Positions 35,948 through 46,071 are shown, counted from the stretch's first letter. The stretch: DNA of 64,000 nt from Symbiodinium sp. CCMP2592 (GCA_905221615.1 CAJNDT010003868.1:600001-664000), one strand, 5' to 3'. Notes: generated by a model not told the origin, from the letters alone. A program made the numbers and translations.

Positions 35948-36631
35948 AGCTTATGGGTACTTGGAGGATCATGTAATCCCGAAAGGTTGACCTTTTGTTC
36001 CCCTCACCCTAAGGGTCCAAAGGACCCAATAATTGGGTACTTTGTTTTGGAATAGTGTTATGCAGGTTCGGATTTCGGAGAGTGTATGATTGTTATGTAC
36101 TTGGACCCTTAGGGTTAGGATACTGGACAAGTAAGACAAGACGCTCCAGCATCTTCAGCTCCTCAGCTGGGAGGTAGTTTCGATTGCAAGGCAGGAGGGC
36201 GCCTCTATGCATCCGATCGAGCCGGGGTCATAATCAACAGTTGGATCACGAAGAGGATGATCTTTGTGACTTGCATCATATCGGTAGTTTGAGTTAGAAT
36301 CTTGTAAAGACTGTGCTGCAGGTGGGTCTAAGTCATGCGAAACCTATGCATAAACGCTCATAGCAACGCCCTGACAAACTTTTGGGTAAATCGATGACCT
36401 TCAGGATTTTACTATCCATTGTGACGAAAACTATATTCCTACTACTGCTGTTGTACTACTAGTATACTTAGTACTATTAATAGTAATATCATCGCTATAA
36501 ACTGTGACTAGTGACTAGCAGATCCTTATGGACTGTCCACAAATTTGGCCTACATTCATCATTATCATACCCATTCAGCCCCTCACATTAGCGAGCTGCA
36601 CACCAAGTTCTGCGCTCTGTGCTTGATACCC

Positions 36632-36756
36632 TACTTGGAAGGGCAGGGGACTTAGTAAGTAGGTTATAAGTAGAGTTATAAGTACCCTAAATAGAGTTAC
36701 CCCAATTATAACCCTACTTATAACCCTACTTACCAAGTCCCCTGCCCTTCCAAGTA
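36632..36756. mobile_element. MITE family A, copy 3
   Basis: TA-flanked element with the same CTTGGAAGGGCAGGGGACTT arms. Its centre is inverted relative to copy 2 (gagttaccccaatta rather than taattggggtaactc), as expected for a near-palindromic element inserted in the other orientation. Confidence 0.85.
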
Positions 36757-36955
36757 AACCCGGCAACCCGAAGCCAATTCCAATTTCCGCCTCTTTGTAG
36801 GACTAGGTAGGCCTTTGGGACATTTGATATTTTCCCTTATTGGGCTTAGTAGGACCCTATTTACGAATATTTTTCAGAGGCTTTAAGGGGCCAACCTAGA
36901 GGATCACTTGCCGAAGCGAAGGTTATGGTCATGAGTACAACCGTTACCAATTGGT

Positions 36956-37546
36956 ATGCAGATAAAGGCCTTTTCTATAGGTGTTGGTCCATTGTTTCGT
37001 CTGTTCTTGGGATTTAGGTGCGCACCACACAACTGGTCTGGGAGCGTGTTTAGATCTCCAAGTCTCCTGTGCCTGGACGGATGCAGGCAGCCATATTATC
37101 CTGAGCTTTGCAAATGTTCTGTCATGTGGTCACTCCGCAAGCGGCATTCACAGCATGGTCCGGCCAAGCGGAACCGGAGGCAGTATCGAAAGGGGCGGAT
37201 TTCGCCGGTTGTCTTACGCATGTGGCAGAGACTAGAGTACGTACTTGATGTACTCGCCACGCTGTTTTGGAGTTGCTGGGCCACAGCTGTCATAGGTGAT
37301 GAACCTTTGGGTCTTGTATCGTACAGCTTGGCTCATGTAGCCAGCTCGCTCAGAGCATGTGGCAACGCAGAGATTCAAAAACACAAGGATGAGAAGATGG
37401 CTCCTAAAACCATGACTTCCAGTGACATTCCGCCATGGACTCTGGAATCCGCGAGCTTATGCAATACAAGAGCCCGCAGTTCCTGCAAACGTACCCTCAA
37501 GGGTCATGTATTCCGCAATGGGAGGACATCTACAAAGAGAAGATGA
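36956..37546 (+). other. Open reading frame of unknown status
   Basis: 196 codons, rich in Arg, Ser and Cys, with no recognised domain. It lies among repeats and another frame is also open over its first half. It may be a decayed exon. I do not claim it is expressed. Confidence 0.2.
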
Positions 37547-38073
37547 ATCGTGGGTCTACCCGACACTCAGACCCGATGGGTCCCACGCTATAATGTAGGG
37601 GCCTCAATAAGTAGAATAGGGTTCTGGGGCCCATTAAGCAACAGTTATAGTGGGGAACCCCCAGAAAAGTCTAGGGAGTTATTAAGGCCCCTATAGTACC
37701 ATAACTAGATAGGCACCACAAATCAGGTAGCAAGTATTCAGACTCCTAGATTAGCCAGATCGTGATATTCGAAAAGCTTGCCCCATGCTTCATTATCAAG
37801 GAATACCGAGCGAGGCCATTCAAGGCCACGATCGTCTTAAACCTATTCCGGCTTCACTGCAGCAGCTGCCGGTGTCAAAAAGTGCCGAAATCGTTCGGAG
37901 CCAGATGGCCCTCATAATTAAGGGCCCTATACCCTTATACGATGGATCCCTAGATGGTATATGTACCTTAACCTTTCTAGGGGTTCATGTCGTCCTTAAG
38001 GATGTGATTAAGATCGATTCCAACGCGCATCTCAACATGTTCCTTCCCAATGCCGCACATTTGTTGTATACTG

Positions 38074-38205
38074 CTTGAGGGTCGGGGGACTTAGTAAGTA
38101 GGCAGTAAGTAGACTTATAAGCACCCTAAAAGGGATCCTAATTGGGGTTATGGTACTTATAAGTCCTTAAAATAACCAGTTACTAAGTCCCCCGACCCTC
38201 CAAGT
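38074..38205. mobile_element. MITE family B, copy 2
   Basis: The left arm CTTGAGGGTCGGGGGACTTA pairs with the right arm CCCCCGACCCTCCAAG. The interior is closely similar to the copy at 29723 (gggatcctaattggggttat). Confidence 0.8.
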
Positions 38206-39134
38206 GCCCTGTGAAGCCCCAATCCCGGAAACCCTCAATCTTCAAACGATTCGATTAGAAGGACCCCCACAATAAGGCAGCCCTAATGGTTCGGAAACTT
38301 TAAACCCTTATAGTAGCCCTTTAAAGGAACCCTTATAGTACCCTTGTAGTCCCCCTTTAAAGGAACCCCAAGGTACCCCCTTAAAACCTTACCTCCTTGC
38401 CCCAGATTCGTCGCCGTACGAGTTCTCTTGAAGGATCATGGGGCCGCCTTTGCAACCCTAAATCCGAACCCCACCTATCTATCGCCTCGCCGTGGCCTAC
38501 GTGACGAGGGCTCTCGATGTTTGGAAGGTTAGGAAGTGTCCTAACAAGTGTCCTAAGCCGGGTCATTAGCATAGCCTTGCTCAGAATGTGTCCATCGATC
38601 CCTCTATAGTATATAATATCCAGCTATCCATCTGTCTACCTACCTACATATATATATATACACAGATATACAGATACACATGTATACATATATGTAGATA
38701 TAGATGTTCATTTATTTAGAACCTGCTAGCCAAAGTCCCCTCAGCCAAAACTCCTGCCTATCAAACTCTGTCTTCACTCTATAGCTAGCATATACCATGT
38801 CCATTTTCTTATCTAGCAACCCCCCTACCCGCCAAAACCAAATACACTCACCAGAACCACCCCAACACCCAACCAAGTCACCACTAGGAAGACCAACTAG
38901 AAGACCCAACCCAAAGACCCAATCAAAAAACCATTAGAACACCCGCGCTAAGACCCAATCCCAGGACCCCCATAGACAAACCCGAACACAACACCCCTAA
39001 ACCCGAATACCTGAAAATGGAAATGGTATGAGCCTAAGGGTTTTAGGGTGTAGGGTAGTTAGGTTAGGGGTTAAGGTTGTAACCACAACATACTTATTAT
39101 CCGTAACAGTTTATGGATTATAACTACATTATAC

Positions 39135-39680
39135 TTATGATTTATCAACTGACATTTCAACGATAATCTTATCTTTATGTTTTCCGAACAGCATATGATA
39201 ATTTTCTAAAAACTCGTCGTTCATCAGCAATTGCCTAAGTGGTGGAACACACCTTCAATTTCTGGTTTGGGTTGTTCTGCTTCAGGTTGTTGTTATTTTT
39301 CTGGCTCGTCTTCAAATTTGTTAGGAAACTGTTGATTTAATCGTTTGCGGATTTCCTTTTTCTGTTTGTCGTATTCTGCCTTGATTTATTCTTGCATTTT
39401 GTCGTTAAGTTTGCCTGTTGTCGTAAATAGTCCTTCATCAACAAATTTAGTTCAGAATTAGGATGTAACGCCGAGTGGAAATGAGCATCCAAGTTGTTGT
39501 TTCTTATTTTGTGCCCGCATTCTTCACAAAATTGGCTTCCTTTCGCCCTTTCTTGTCTTCGTGGTTCGTTGTATTCTTTTTGGTTTTTATTGTAGCATTT
39601 CCGCTTTGCTTCTCCCTAAAGCCGTCAAATTCTTCAACGTCTTTTGTAGCACTACACGATTTACATTCTCTCTTCTCCAT
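39135..39680 (-). pseudogene. PLV zinc-finger protein remnant
   Basis: The ATG at 39680 opens MEKRECKSCSATKDVEEFDG, a C-x2-C module typical of small viral and phage zinc-binding proteins. After a frameshift near 39600 it continues to FCEECGHKIRNNNLDAHFHS-ALH, a C2H2-type finger. After a stop and a further shift the tail reads PKPEIEGVFHHL and DEFLENYHMLFGKHKDK, ending at a TAA at 39135. At least three disruptions are visible. Its role in the virus is unknown; nucleic-acid binding is likely from the fingers. Confidence 0.55.
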
Positions 39681-39936
39681 CTTACTAACTAAAAAATGTC
39701 TAGTCTTTAGACGTAGTTAGACCGATGTAAATACTCTAATAAGCCAAACTAATTATTAGAATATTCAATTAGAAGGTGAGGGAACGAAACAAAAGTCGAA
39801 TTCGGTCTATAGACCCAATTGCTACGCGAATTCATTCTCTCATTACCACGCTCTTGTGGCAAGCCTATGAGGCACACAGGGGAAATCGTGGCGTTTCGCA
39901 AATTCTCCGCGGGTTTCCAAAAACTGGTCTAGGGCT

Positions 39937-39955
39937 TACTACTACTACTACTACA

Positions 39956-39986
<31 letters not shown>
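39937..39986. repeat. (ACT)n microsatellite inside the viral island
   Basis: A trinucleotide run with one ACA interruption. It is the same base triplet family as the host (AGT)n tract, so it probably expanded after insertion. Confidence 0.9.
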
Positions 39987-40025
39987 TACACTGTCATAAG
40001 AATAATAGTTTATTTCTTTACATAC

Positions 40026-40226
40026 CTATTTCAACAGTTCATCCATTTCATAAATTTCAAACAATAACTTAAATTTCTTCTTGTATGCTTCATAATCTGT
40101 ATAATCACCTAACTCTTCCATTATCGCCATCAACCTAGCATTATATCTTCTGATGTTTCTTTTGTCAAAATACTTAGGGTCTAGTTTTACCTTATTCTCT
40201 TTTTTAGGGAAAAAGCAATCAATCAT
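40026..40226 (-). CDS. Small unknown PLV protein, 66 residues
   Basis: An intact ORF with an ATG, starting MIDCFFPKKENK and ending EIYEMDELLK. It is lysine rich, mostly helical in character, with no known domain. It lies 9 bp downstream of the next minus-strand gene's stop, so the two were probably neighbours in one viral transcription block. It is one of the few uninterrupted frames in the island. Confidence 0.5.
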   Translation of the reverse strand: MIDCFFPKKENKVKLDPKYFDKRNIRRYNARLMAIMEELGDYTDYEAYKKKFKLLFEIYEMDELLK

Positions 40227-40235
40227 ATGTATATA

Positions 40236-40771
40236 TTAATCCATAGAATTCATTTGATTTCGCTTAAGTTTTTCTAATTCGTTTTCTATTTTAATTATTC
40301 TTTCCTCTGCCTCTTCTGGTGTGATTGAACGACTCGTGCCTGCTTTACCCCAACCTGTATCAACGATACCTATGTCTTCTTCGACGTTTTTGTTTGTTTT
40401 GAATATCGTATGGTCGTCGGGTGTAACTCCTCTGCCATTTTCAACACGTCAACTACTGCTCTCTTCAATTTGACTAGCTAATTTGTTTCCTTCTTTGTCG
40501 GTTGTTGTTTTCGTTGCTTTATGATATGCTTTTCTACCACACCTACACAAATTACAAATGACGCTACTCTTACCAATATGGAAATTGTTCTTCTGTGTAT
40601 CATCTTTTTCTGTTTCATCTGTCTACATTACTTACAGTAATTTAAAACTACCCTTACTAGTTCTAAGGATGAAGAACAACATTTCTTCAGTTTGCTCTCT
40701 TTCGTTGCAACCTCTTCTATTTTCTCAATCTCGTTTATTGTTTCAATGTATGTATCATACTCTGATTTCAT
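40236..40771 (-). pseudogene. PLV cysteine-motif protein remnant
   Basis: It starts at an ATG (MKSEYDTYIETINEIEKIEE), passes a frameshift near 40680, then reads VICNLCRCGRKAYHK, a C-x2-C-x-C cluster that could bind zinc. A stop (TGA) follows about 30 codons later. The frame resumes with DIGIVDTGWGKAGTSRSI and ends in an acidic/basic helix (ERIIKIENELEKLKRNQ) at a TAA. Its function is not recognised. Its start lies 46 bp from the start of the divergent ATPase gene, so the two probably shared a promoter region. Confidence 0.5.
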
Positions 40772-40817
40772 TATTATATGAAATGATATATTTTCATATA
40801 TTTTCTATGTATTAATA
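40772..40817. promoter_or_regulatory. Divergent intergenic spacer in the viral island
   Basis: A 46-bp, almost pure AT spacer between two divergent start codons (minus-strand gene at 40771, ATPase at 40818). A bidirectional viral promoter is the natural reading. No specific motif was assigned. Confidence 0.35.
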
Positions 40818-41575
40818 ATGAGTGAAACAATTCCAAAAGTAGAACCGACAGACATCCCAGAATATAAATATAAACATAGTAAATATGAAATGATGCCTAA
40901 CTGACCCGCTAGAATGTTATGTGTAGCGAGTTCAACGGGAGGAAAGACCGTCCTTATTCAAAATCAAATTAGAAATCTACCGTGGTTCCTTTGAAAGGAT
41001 TTACATAGTTTCCCCGAGCGTTGATGTTGATGACACATGGAACGCCGTAAAGCATCATATCACGAACACAATGAAAGTAGATACAGAAAAGGAAAACTGC
41101 TACTTTACTGAATACGACCCAATAGCACTAAAGAAGATTATTGAAACACAACAGAAAGTAATAGACTTCCAGAAGAAGAACAAGCAAAACGATTTATATA
41201 ACATTTTGATTCCGTTGATGATTTCGCCGATGATCGTAAATTTGTAAGATATTCAAAAATCTTACACGGATTATTTAATAGAGGCCGTCACGCAGGTATA
41301 TCGTGTATTCTATCAACGCAGGAATACAATGTTTTAGCACCGATCATTCGTTTGAATGATTGTTTGTATTCAGGTTAAAGAATATGAATGACGCTAATGC
41401 TTTTTTAGAAGAAAACTCCACTTTAGCGGATAAAAAGTCTTTGTCTGAAATGTATCAACAAGCGGTCAATTATGCTCCCTACTCTTTCTTTTACATAAAC
41501 ACCAATGCTAAAAGTGTAGATAAGATGTTTTCCACTAGTTTCCAACAGCGCTTTGACATAGGGGCTGATGATTAA
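40818..41575 (+). pseudogene. A32/FtsK-type genome-packaging ATPase remnant
   Basis: The ATG at 40818 is followed by an in-frame TGA at 40902. It then reads CVASSTGGKTVLIQNQI, a Walker A motif of the A-x4-G-K-T form. After a frameshift near 40990 comes ERIYIVSPSVDVDDTW. A region with acidic DDFADDRKFVRYSKILH fits Walker B and surroundings, then HAGISCILSTQEYNVLAP (sensor-type segment). The last intact frame (41360-41575) ends QRFDIGADD. Length (about 250 codons) and motif order match packaging ATPases of PLVs, virophages and Polintons, which pump DNA into capsids. At least one stop and three frameshifts make it non-functional. Confidence 0.8.
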
Positions 41576-41787
41576 TAATATTACCAGTATATTATTAATT
41601 ATCGAAACACTGATGGGTTACAACAATGAAGATGTGTAAAGCCACAGCACGGGCATTGTCGTTTCTTTTGTAAGGTTTCTACTTTCTTGTGTTCCTCTTC
41701 TATGTGTTGTAACAATGAACAAGTTCTTCATTGCTGATAAAAGTATATCAGTTTCGCTAAGTTCTTTACTTTTCTGTTTTATTAATC

Positions 41788-42821
41788 TCATACATTCGGC
41801 GTAGTGGAATCGGGCATATATATATATATATATATAATGTAGACAACATTTTTAATCGCTATCATCCTTACTTTTACACCTTTACCTTTCAGTTTTGTAA
41901 CCTCGCTTTTCAGTCTTGTTATTTCTTTCTGTAAGTGCTGAACGCACCCGCAAAGTATGACATTCATCTTCGCATAATTCATTCTTAGAAAACCTTCCTT
42001 GTCTTCAACAACTAGTCCTGACCAATCCTTAGGGGTTTTACTGTCTTGAACGTCCTGTGCTATAAAACCTATCACCTTTTCATCCTTTTTGTCCATGTAT
42101 TTGAAACTTTTAGGTTTAATGTATTTTACAACATCATAGCAATTCTTGGCGTTAATTTCTTTAATGTTTTCTTTCTTTCGGGCATCGGATGTTTCAGTAA
42201 CCGCTCCTGTAACGTGTAATCCTGTTGAGGTCACCTCGCATATGTCCGTTGTTCCTATTATCATGCTAATTCCCTGTGTAGTAACGCTGTTTCGTAATAG
42301 CATATCATAACCTGCTCCTGTGCATAATTCTTCTATTGTATTATTTTCACTATTTAGTTTCAGTTGTTCAACAATAGTAAATCTTCGTTTGCTGTAACTG
42401 CTTTGTTAAATGTAACACCATAAGTAGTATCAATTTGTATTGCTATACTTGAGTTATCGGGGTCTGCCGTTCTATCCGTTTGTAATGAAAAGTTTATCTC
42501 CTTTTCGTTTATAGTATTCAATGAGTTATTAGCGTCACGTCTTTGATATGCTCTCCCTTTCGTATTGAAATAAACATTGCCGTTTAAGGTGCAATCATTA
42601 TCAATTCTTGCTCCTCCCAAAAGCACCGACTGACCACCATTCACTATAAACTTATATGCTCCCGCGTTTCCTCCAACCCCTAACTGATTTGCGCGAACAT
42701 CGCCGGCAAACATATACAAACCTAATTGAGTTGCTTGACCAGTATTAGTCAAAGAGTTAAGGAAACCGGCGCCAATTTGAAATGTTGTTGCTGTTGGGGA
42801 AAATTGCTGGTGTATGTTCAT
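41788..42821 (-). pseudogene. Fibre protein with C-terminal peptidase S74 (intramolecular chaperone) domain
   Basis: The N-terminal part (42360-42821) is rich in Gly, Asn and Thr, with TLNGNVYFNTKGRAYQ as in fibre or spike shafts. After a frameshift near 42360 the second frame reads ICEVTSTGLHVTGAV, then TSDARKKENIKEIN and KVIGFIAQDVQ, the classic S74 signature. In this family the domain helps trimerise the fibre and then cleaves itself off. The end is a coiled-coil helix (LQKEITRLKSEVTKLKG). The last ~20 codons overlap a TA repeat at 41816-41836 and are probably post-insertion. Its role is host attachment in phages and PLVs (family knowledge). The N terminus is fused to capsid sequence by a deletion. 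Confidence 0.8.
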
Positions 42822-43540
42822 CCGAAACGATGGTTACTTCAACTTCCAAAGGGGCATATCTTACTGGTAGTTAATAGTTACTTTCCATAAAACCGCATTT
42901 AAATTGATGTCCTAATCTTACATAACCACCACCAACACCACCACGAATACCTGAAACTGAATGACGAGTATAACGATTTTCTAAAGCTCCCCATTTGTTG
43001 TGGTCTCTGTGGTCGGCATTATCGGAGTACTTCCGCATCTGTCAGACCTGCGATTGCTCGAATAAATTGGTCTAAACCATTAGCATATTTATGGCGCCAG
43101 TCGTCGTCCCATCGGGGATTAGCGCTACTTTCAATATCGTCCATATGACGGGCATCAACGGATTTACAGGAATTGTATAATTCACAATGTCGGTTGTATT
43201 GGTCAATGTCTTGGACGAGCTGCCCTCCTACCGTGCATCTATAACGACTGAAAAAAGCGTGTAATCCTGAAAGCGGGCGCAGGAAGTGACTTTCGGTAGG
43301 GTCGTCGTTTTGTAAATTTGTGAATAAACGAACACTTGATAAATCTAGATAGGTGCCGTCTTCTCCAGTAATGTAAAACCTGATGTTTTTCTGGCCTGCT
43401 GTGCTAGAATAGATATTAGACCCGCTAGCATAAGATTCATTACAGTGTCGGCGGTCATTTGCATACTGCACGATTTTAGGTAATCCGAAGTCTAACGCTG
43501 GTGACATTTGGTCTCTTGTTTCTGCTATTAAGTTGTCCAT
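42822..43540 (-). pseudogene. PLV double-jelly-roll major capsid protein, N-terminal part only
   Basis: The ATG at 43540 opens MDNLIAETRDQMSPALDFG. Landmarks typical of PLV capsid proteins follow: YLDLSSVRLFTNLQNDD, FLRPLSGLHAFFSRYRCTVG, then GGQLVQDIDQYNRHCELYNS. A frameshift at about 43020 moves the reading frame, which continues with GIRGGVGGGYVRLGHQFKCG and, after a stop, YAPLEVEVTIVSDEH at about 42820. Full-length members are typically 450-650 residues. Here about 240 codons remain and the C-terminal jelly roll is missing, replaced by the fibre frame. The domain forms the trimeric capsomer. Three defects (frameshift, stop, deletion) are visible. Confidence 0.8.
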
Positions 43541-43599
43541 TATTATATATACATAACCATAGATTTTAAATTATGGTTTTCATTTATTTCGTTCATTTG

Positions 43600-43830
43600 T
43601 TTTTATTGTTTGATGGTTCGGGTGGTAAAGCTTGTTTAGATTTATTTATTCATTGTTATTTACTATTATTTGGTCTTTCTCTTCTAGCATCTCCTTAATA
43701 CTATTTTAATCCTTTTTGTTAAGGTCTTTCTGAATTATGTTATTTAACTTGTTTGTTCTTGTTTGTTTTACCACTTAATATTAATTCTTTTTGTGGTTGA
43801 TAAGACTCTATTGGAGTTATATTTGCTTGT
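43600..43830 (-). pseudogene. Short unidentified viral gene remnant
   Basis: Between the capsid and lipase remnants the minus strand shows short coding-like pieces such as TPIESYQPQKELILSGKTNK and EMLEEKDQIIVNNNE, broken by several stops and shifts. Identity unknown. Confidence 0.25.
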
Positions 43831-43857
43831 GTTCATTATTATAATTTGCGTTTATTT

Positions 43858-44803
43858 TTACTCATATTGACTTTGCTGTTGTTGCCTTTGTAAATACTCA
43901 GCAGTAGCAACGCTATCATCAACATCTTTTGACCAGTTACCTTGTGTAACCATATTTTCAACATTGTGAGCATCTATTGGGTTCATCGTGCCTTTATCTA
44001 CCTGGATGGCACCCCTGTCAAACACTGAAATAGGGTCGTTGTAGTTCCTAAATCTTAACGCTCTTGGGTGTTTCTTTCATTGCCGGAAGATACGAAAGGC
44101 GAACCATAAACCGTTGTAGTGTATTTTGATTACGGCGGTTATTGACTTCTTGAATAGTGGAACTACCGAGGCTGTGACCTACTAAACGGGTAACTTGCAG
44201 GTTCTTTTCTAACTCTTTCATTACATCGTGGTATTTCTCCGGAAATTGTAAGCTATGGGTAGGTATTAAAAAGATATCGCTGATGACGTCATTTACTCTT
44301 GAACCAAACCCGACTTACCTCCCGTTCCCGAAACATACAAAGTATGACTATCAATAAACAAACCGTTGTATTCACGATAAGCGATGTTTAAACCTTTGAC
44401 ATCATAAATCCTATTCTTGTTAGTAACATTTACGCTTTATCTATACATAGGATATAACTTTGACTGTTTAGCGTTCCAGTGATGGTTAAAGCTGTCTGCT
44501 TGGGTTCTTAATTTCTTTACGTGTTTATCTTCCTCACCATCGCTTCCTGAGTGATGACAATGACGATTTAATCCTACTTTTCCTCGTAAGGTTTCTAAAA
44601 TATGTTCGGGTATTCCTTCCTCTCCGTCGTTATAACCTCTTAATGCTTGTTGCTCTCTCAGTGCTTCTTATTGCTCACTCACCCATTTGATAACCTCTTA
44701 ATGCCTGCGCTTCCATTGTTGCTTCTTGTGCTCCAAATCTTGCTATTGCTCTCCCTCCTGCTCCTGCCAACATTTCAGCATTTCTTAACCCCATTCCTGC
44801 CAT
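43858..44803 (-). pseudogene. Viral lipase (class 3-like) remnant
   Basis: The ATG at 44803 opens MAGMGLRNAEMLAGAGGRAI, a small-residue-rich segment that may insert in a membrane. After a frameshift near 44685 it reads EHILETLRGKVGLNRHCHHS and NIAYREYNGLFIDSHTLYVS-GTG. Then come DIFLIPTHSLQFPEKYHDVM and VTRLVGHSLGSST, whose GHSLG is the nucleophile elbow of class 3 lipases. The tail (NPIDAHNVENMVTQGNWSKD) fits the region after the catalytic Asp. At least four frame disruptions. A lipase in the structural block of a small virus could act on host membranes during entry or exit (inference). Confidence 0.65.
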
Positions 44804-44850
44804 ATCGTATTATATTTAATAGTTTTATAAAATCTAATCAATAAGATGTA

Positions 44851-45693
44851 ATGCTTTCATCAAAGAAATTAACATATTCAAAAGTTTATGTATATTCACA
44901 ATACCGACTGCCGCAAAGCAATAGTAGTAGTGATTTTTTAATTGAACTAGATGAAGTACTGTATTAGAGACAAGTGAATCTACGGTTATGTAAGTTGTAG
45001 AATAGACTATACCACTGGCATATTACAGCACACCCGAAGGATTTTATCAATATTTTACTTAATATTGTATATAACAATGACAACAGCATCAACAGATACA
45101 TTAAATTAATTTAGCTAACATTTGTTTTTTGCTTCAAACCTTGCCGGAGCAATCAACGCAAAATTAAACCAGGAAACAAACGACATTCAAACAAATTTAT
45201 TTGATATTTTATACGACAGTGATCGCAGAACGATGAGTTTGCTTTTAACCAATGCTTCATATACATTTAAGATAATTACAGCCGAGGAATTAATTAATAC
45301 TACGACATGGAATGGGGTTCAGTTAAGCGACCCTATGAGTGTAAATAGACTAATTGGTAACTGGGAAATAAAAGATAAAGCAACATTCTGGGATAGTTCA
45401 ATGTTTAATCTCCAGCCCTTACATTCGTTGTATATAATCTCACCTTATTTATCAGTTTTTCATTTTGAGCTCTCCGAATAAATATAGTTCCTCCACAATC
45501 AAAAAATCCCGTAACACAAAATGTACGGGGTGTAATCGAAAGTTCCACTGTGCCATTACTACTTATTGATTATATATCGGTCGCAAACAAAAGTTTTAAG
45601 CGCCTTCGTTTTAAAATAGCAGATACTCGCGGTCGCACAATCGACCTACAACAGCAACCAGTGGAGTTCTCCTTATTATTCGTTAATCTCTAA
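44851..45693 (+). pseudogene. Conserved PLV structural-type protein remnant
   Basis: The ATG at 44851 opens MLSSKKLTYSKVYVYSQYRL, then QSNSSSDFLIELDE, matching the start of a conserved PLV/Polinton gene (…S-x-D-F-x-I/V-x-L-x-E…). After disruptions an intact piece (45122-45481) carries AGAINAKLN, ASYTFKIITAEELI and LQPLHSLYIISPYLSVFHFE. A further shifted segment ends FKRLRFKIADTRGRTIDLQQ followed by PVEFSLLF and a stop at 45693. That terminal pattern (…RLxFxLxDxxGxxIDL…FSLLF) is shared by PLV and adintovirus-like proteins of unknown but probably virion-related function. Three or more disruptions. Confidence 0.6.
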
Positions 45694-45811
45694 TGAAATT
45701 TGCGTTGGTAAAAAAACATTTAAGCATCAACAATATCTAAAATCGCTAAGTCGGCAATAACAACAGGAAGAGCCTTACAAAGTATCTGTTTCTTCTATTT
45801 ACTTAAAAAAA

Positions 45812-45842
45812 TCTAGGGGCCGCGCCCAGGTGCGGGCAGCGC
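45812..45842. repeat. 31-bp direct repeat at the right border of the viral island, copy 1
   Basis: It starts tctaggggccgcgcccaggt and ends gcgggcagcgc. The second copy is at 46417-46447 with one mismatch. The AT-rich island stops immediately to the left. Confidence 0.8.
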
Positions 45843-46071
45843 GAGTTGTTGTCAGCGGATGTAGCGGGGGAACGGGAAAGACACGGTCAAAATCTCCAGA
45901 CGGTGCGGAGACAACGACAGCTCGACACCGGAACAAAAGTGCAACGTAGGCCCGAAGTGCACAACTTATGGGTGATCTTACGCTCTTAGCCTTCGTCGGC
46001 CCTCCATGTAGCCCGCATCCGCCCTCCGCCGGACCCCGCTGATGCTGATGATGCGCGCCCTTTTGGGGCTT

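Larger units (their letters stand above)
25408..39134. other. Gene-poor, repeat-dominated region
   Basis: No gene is supported across this span. It holds telomere-like arrays, hairpin/MITE families A, B, C, I and J, singleton hairpins, microsatellites and a repeated ggctgagatc block, each listed separately. Frequent words such as tacatggaccctt and ggcccatg recur singly. A 196-codon plus-strand ORF (36956-37546) and short AT-rich ORFs near 31.43-31.64 kb are open but unrecognised. Confidence 0.55.
39135..45693. mobile_element. Endogenous Polinton-like virus (PLV) island, decayed
   Basis: A markedly AT-rich block of about 6.6 kb with short, tightly packed genes on both strands. It differs in base composition and gene density from both flanks. 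The diagnostic set is: the N-terminal half of a double-jelly-roll major capsid protein, an A32/FtsK-type packaging ATPase, an S74 fibre, a lipase and a conserved PLV structural-type protein. No integrase, DNA polymerase or helicase was found, so the copy is partial. Almost every gene carries frameshifts or stops, so the element is a fossil. The left limit is soft: the last telomere-like words end near 39080. The right limit is near 45811, where a host-type GC-rich repeat begins. No convincing terminal inverted repeat was found. Confidence 0.8.

Noticed and set aside
39000-45900. Whole AT-rich block as bacterial or phage contamination
   Set aside because: The gene set (PLV-type capsid, A32-type ATPase), decay by frameshifts, a trinucleotide expansion of host type inside it, and shared host repeats on both flanks fit an integrated fossil better. 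Only long reads can settle it.
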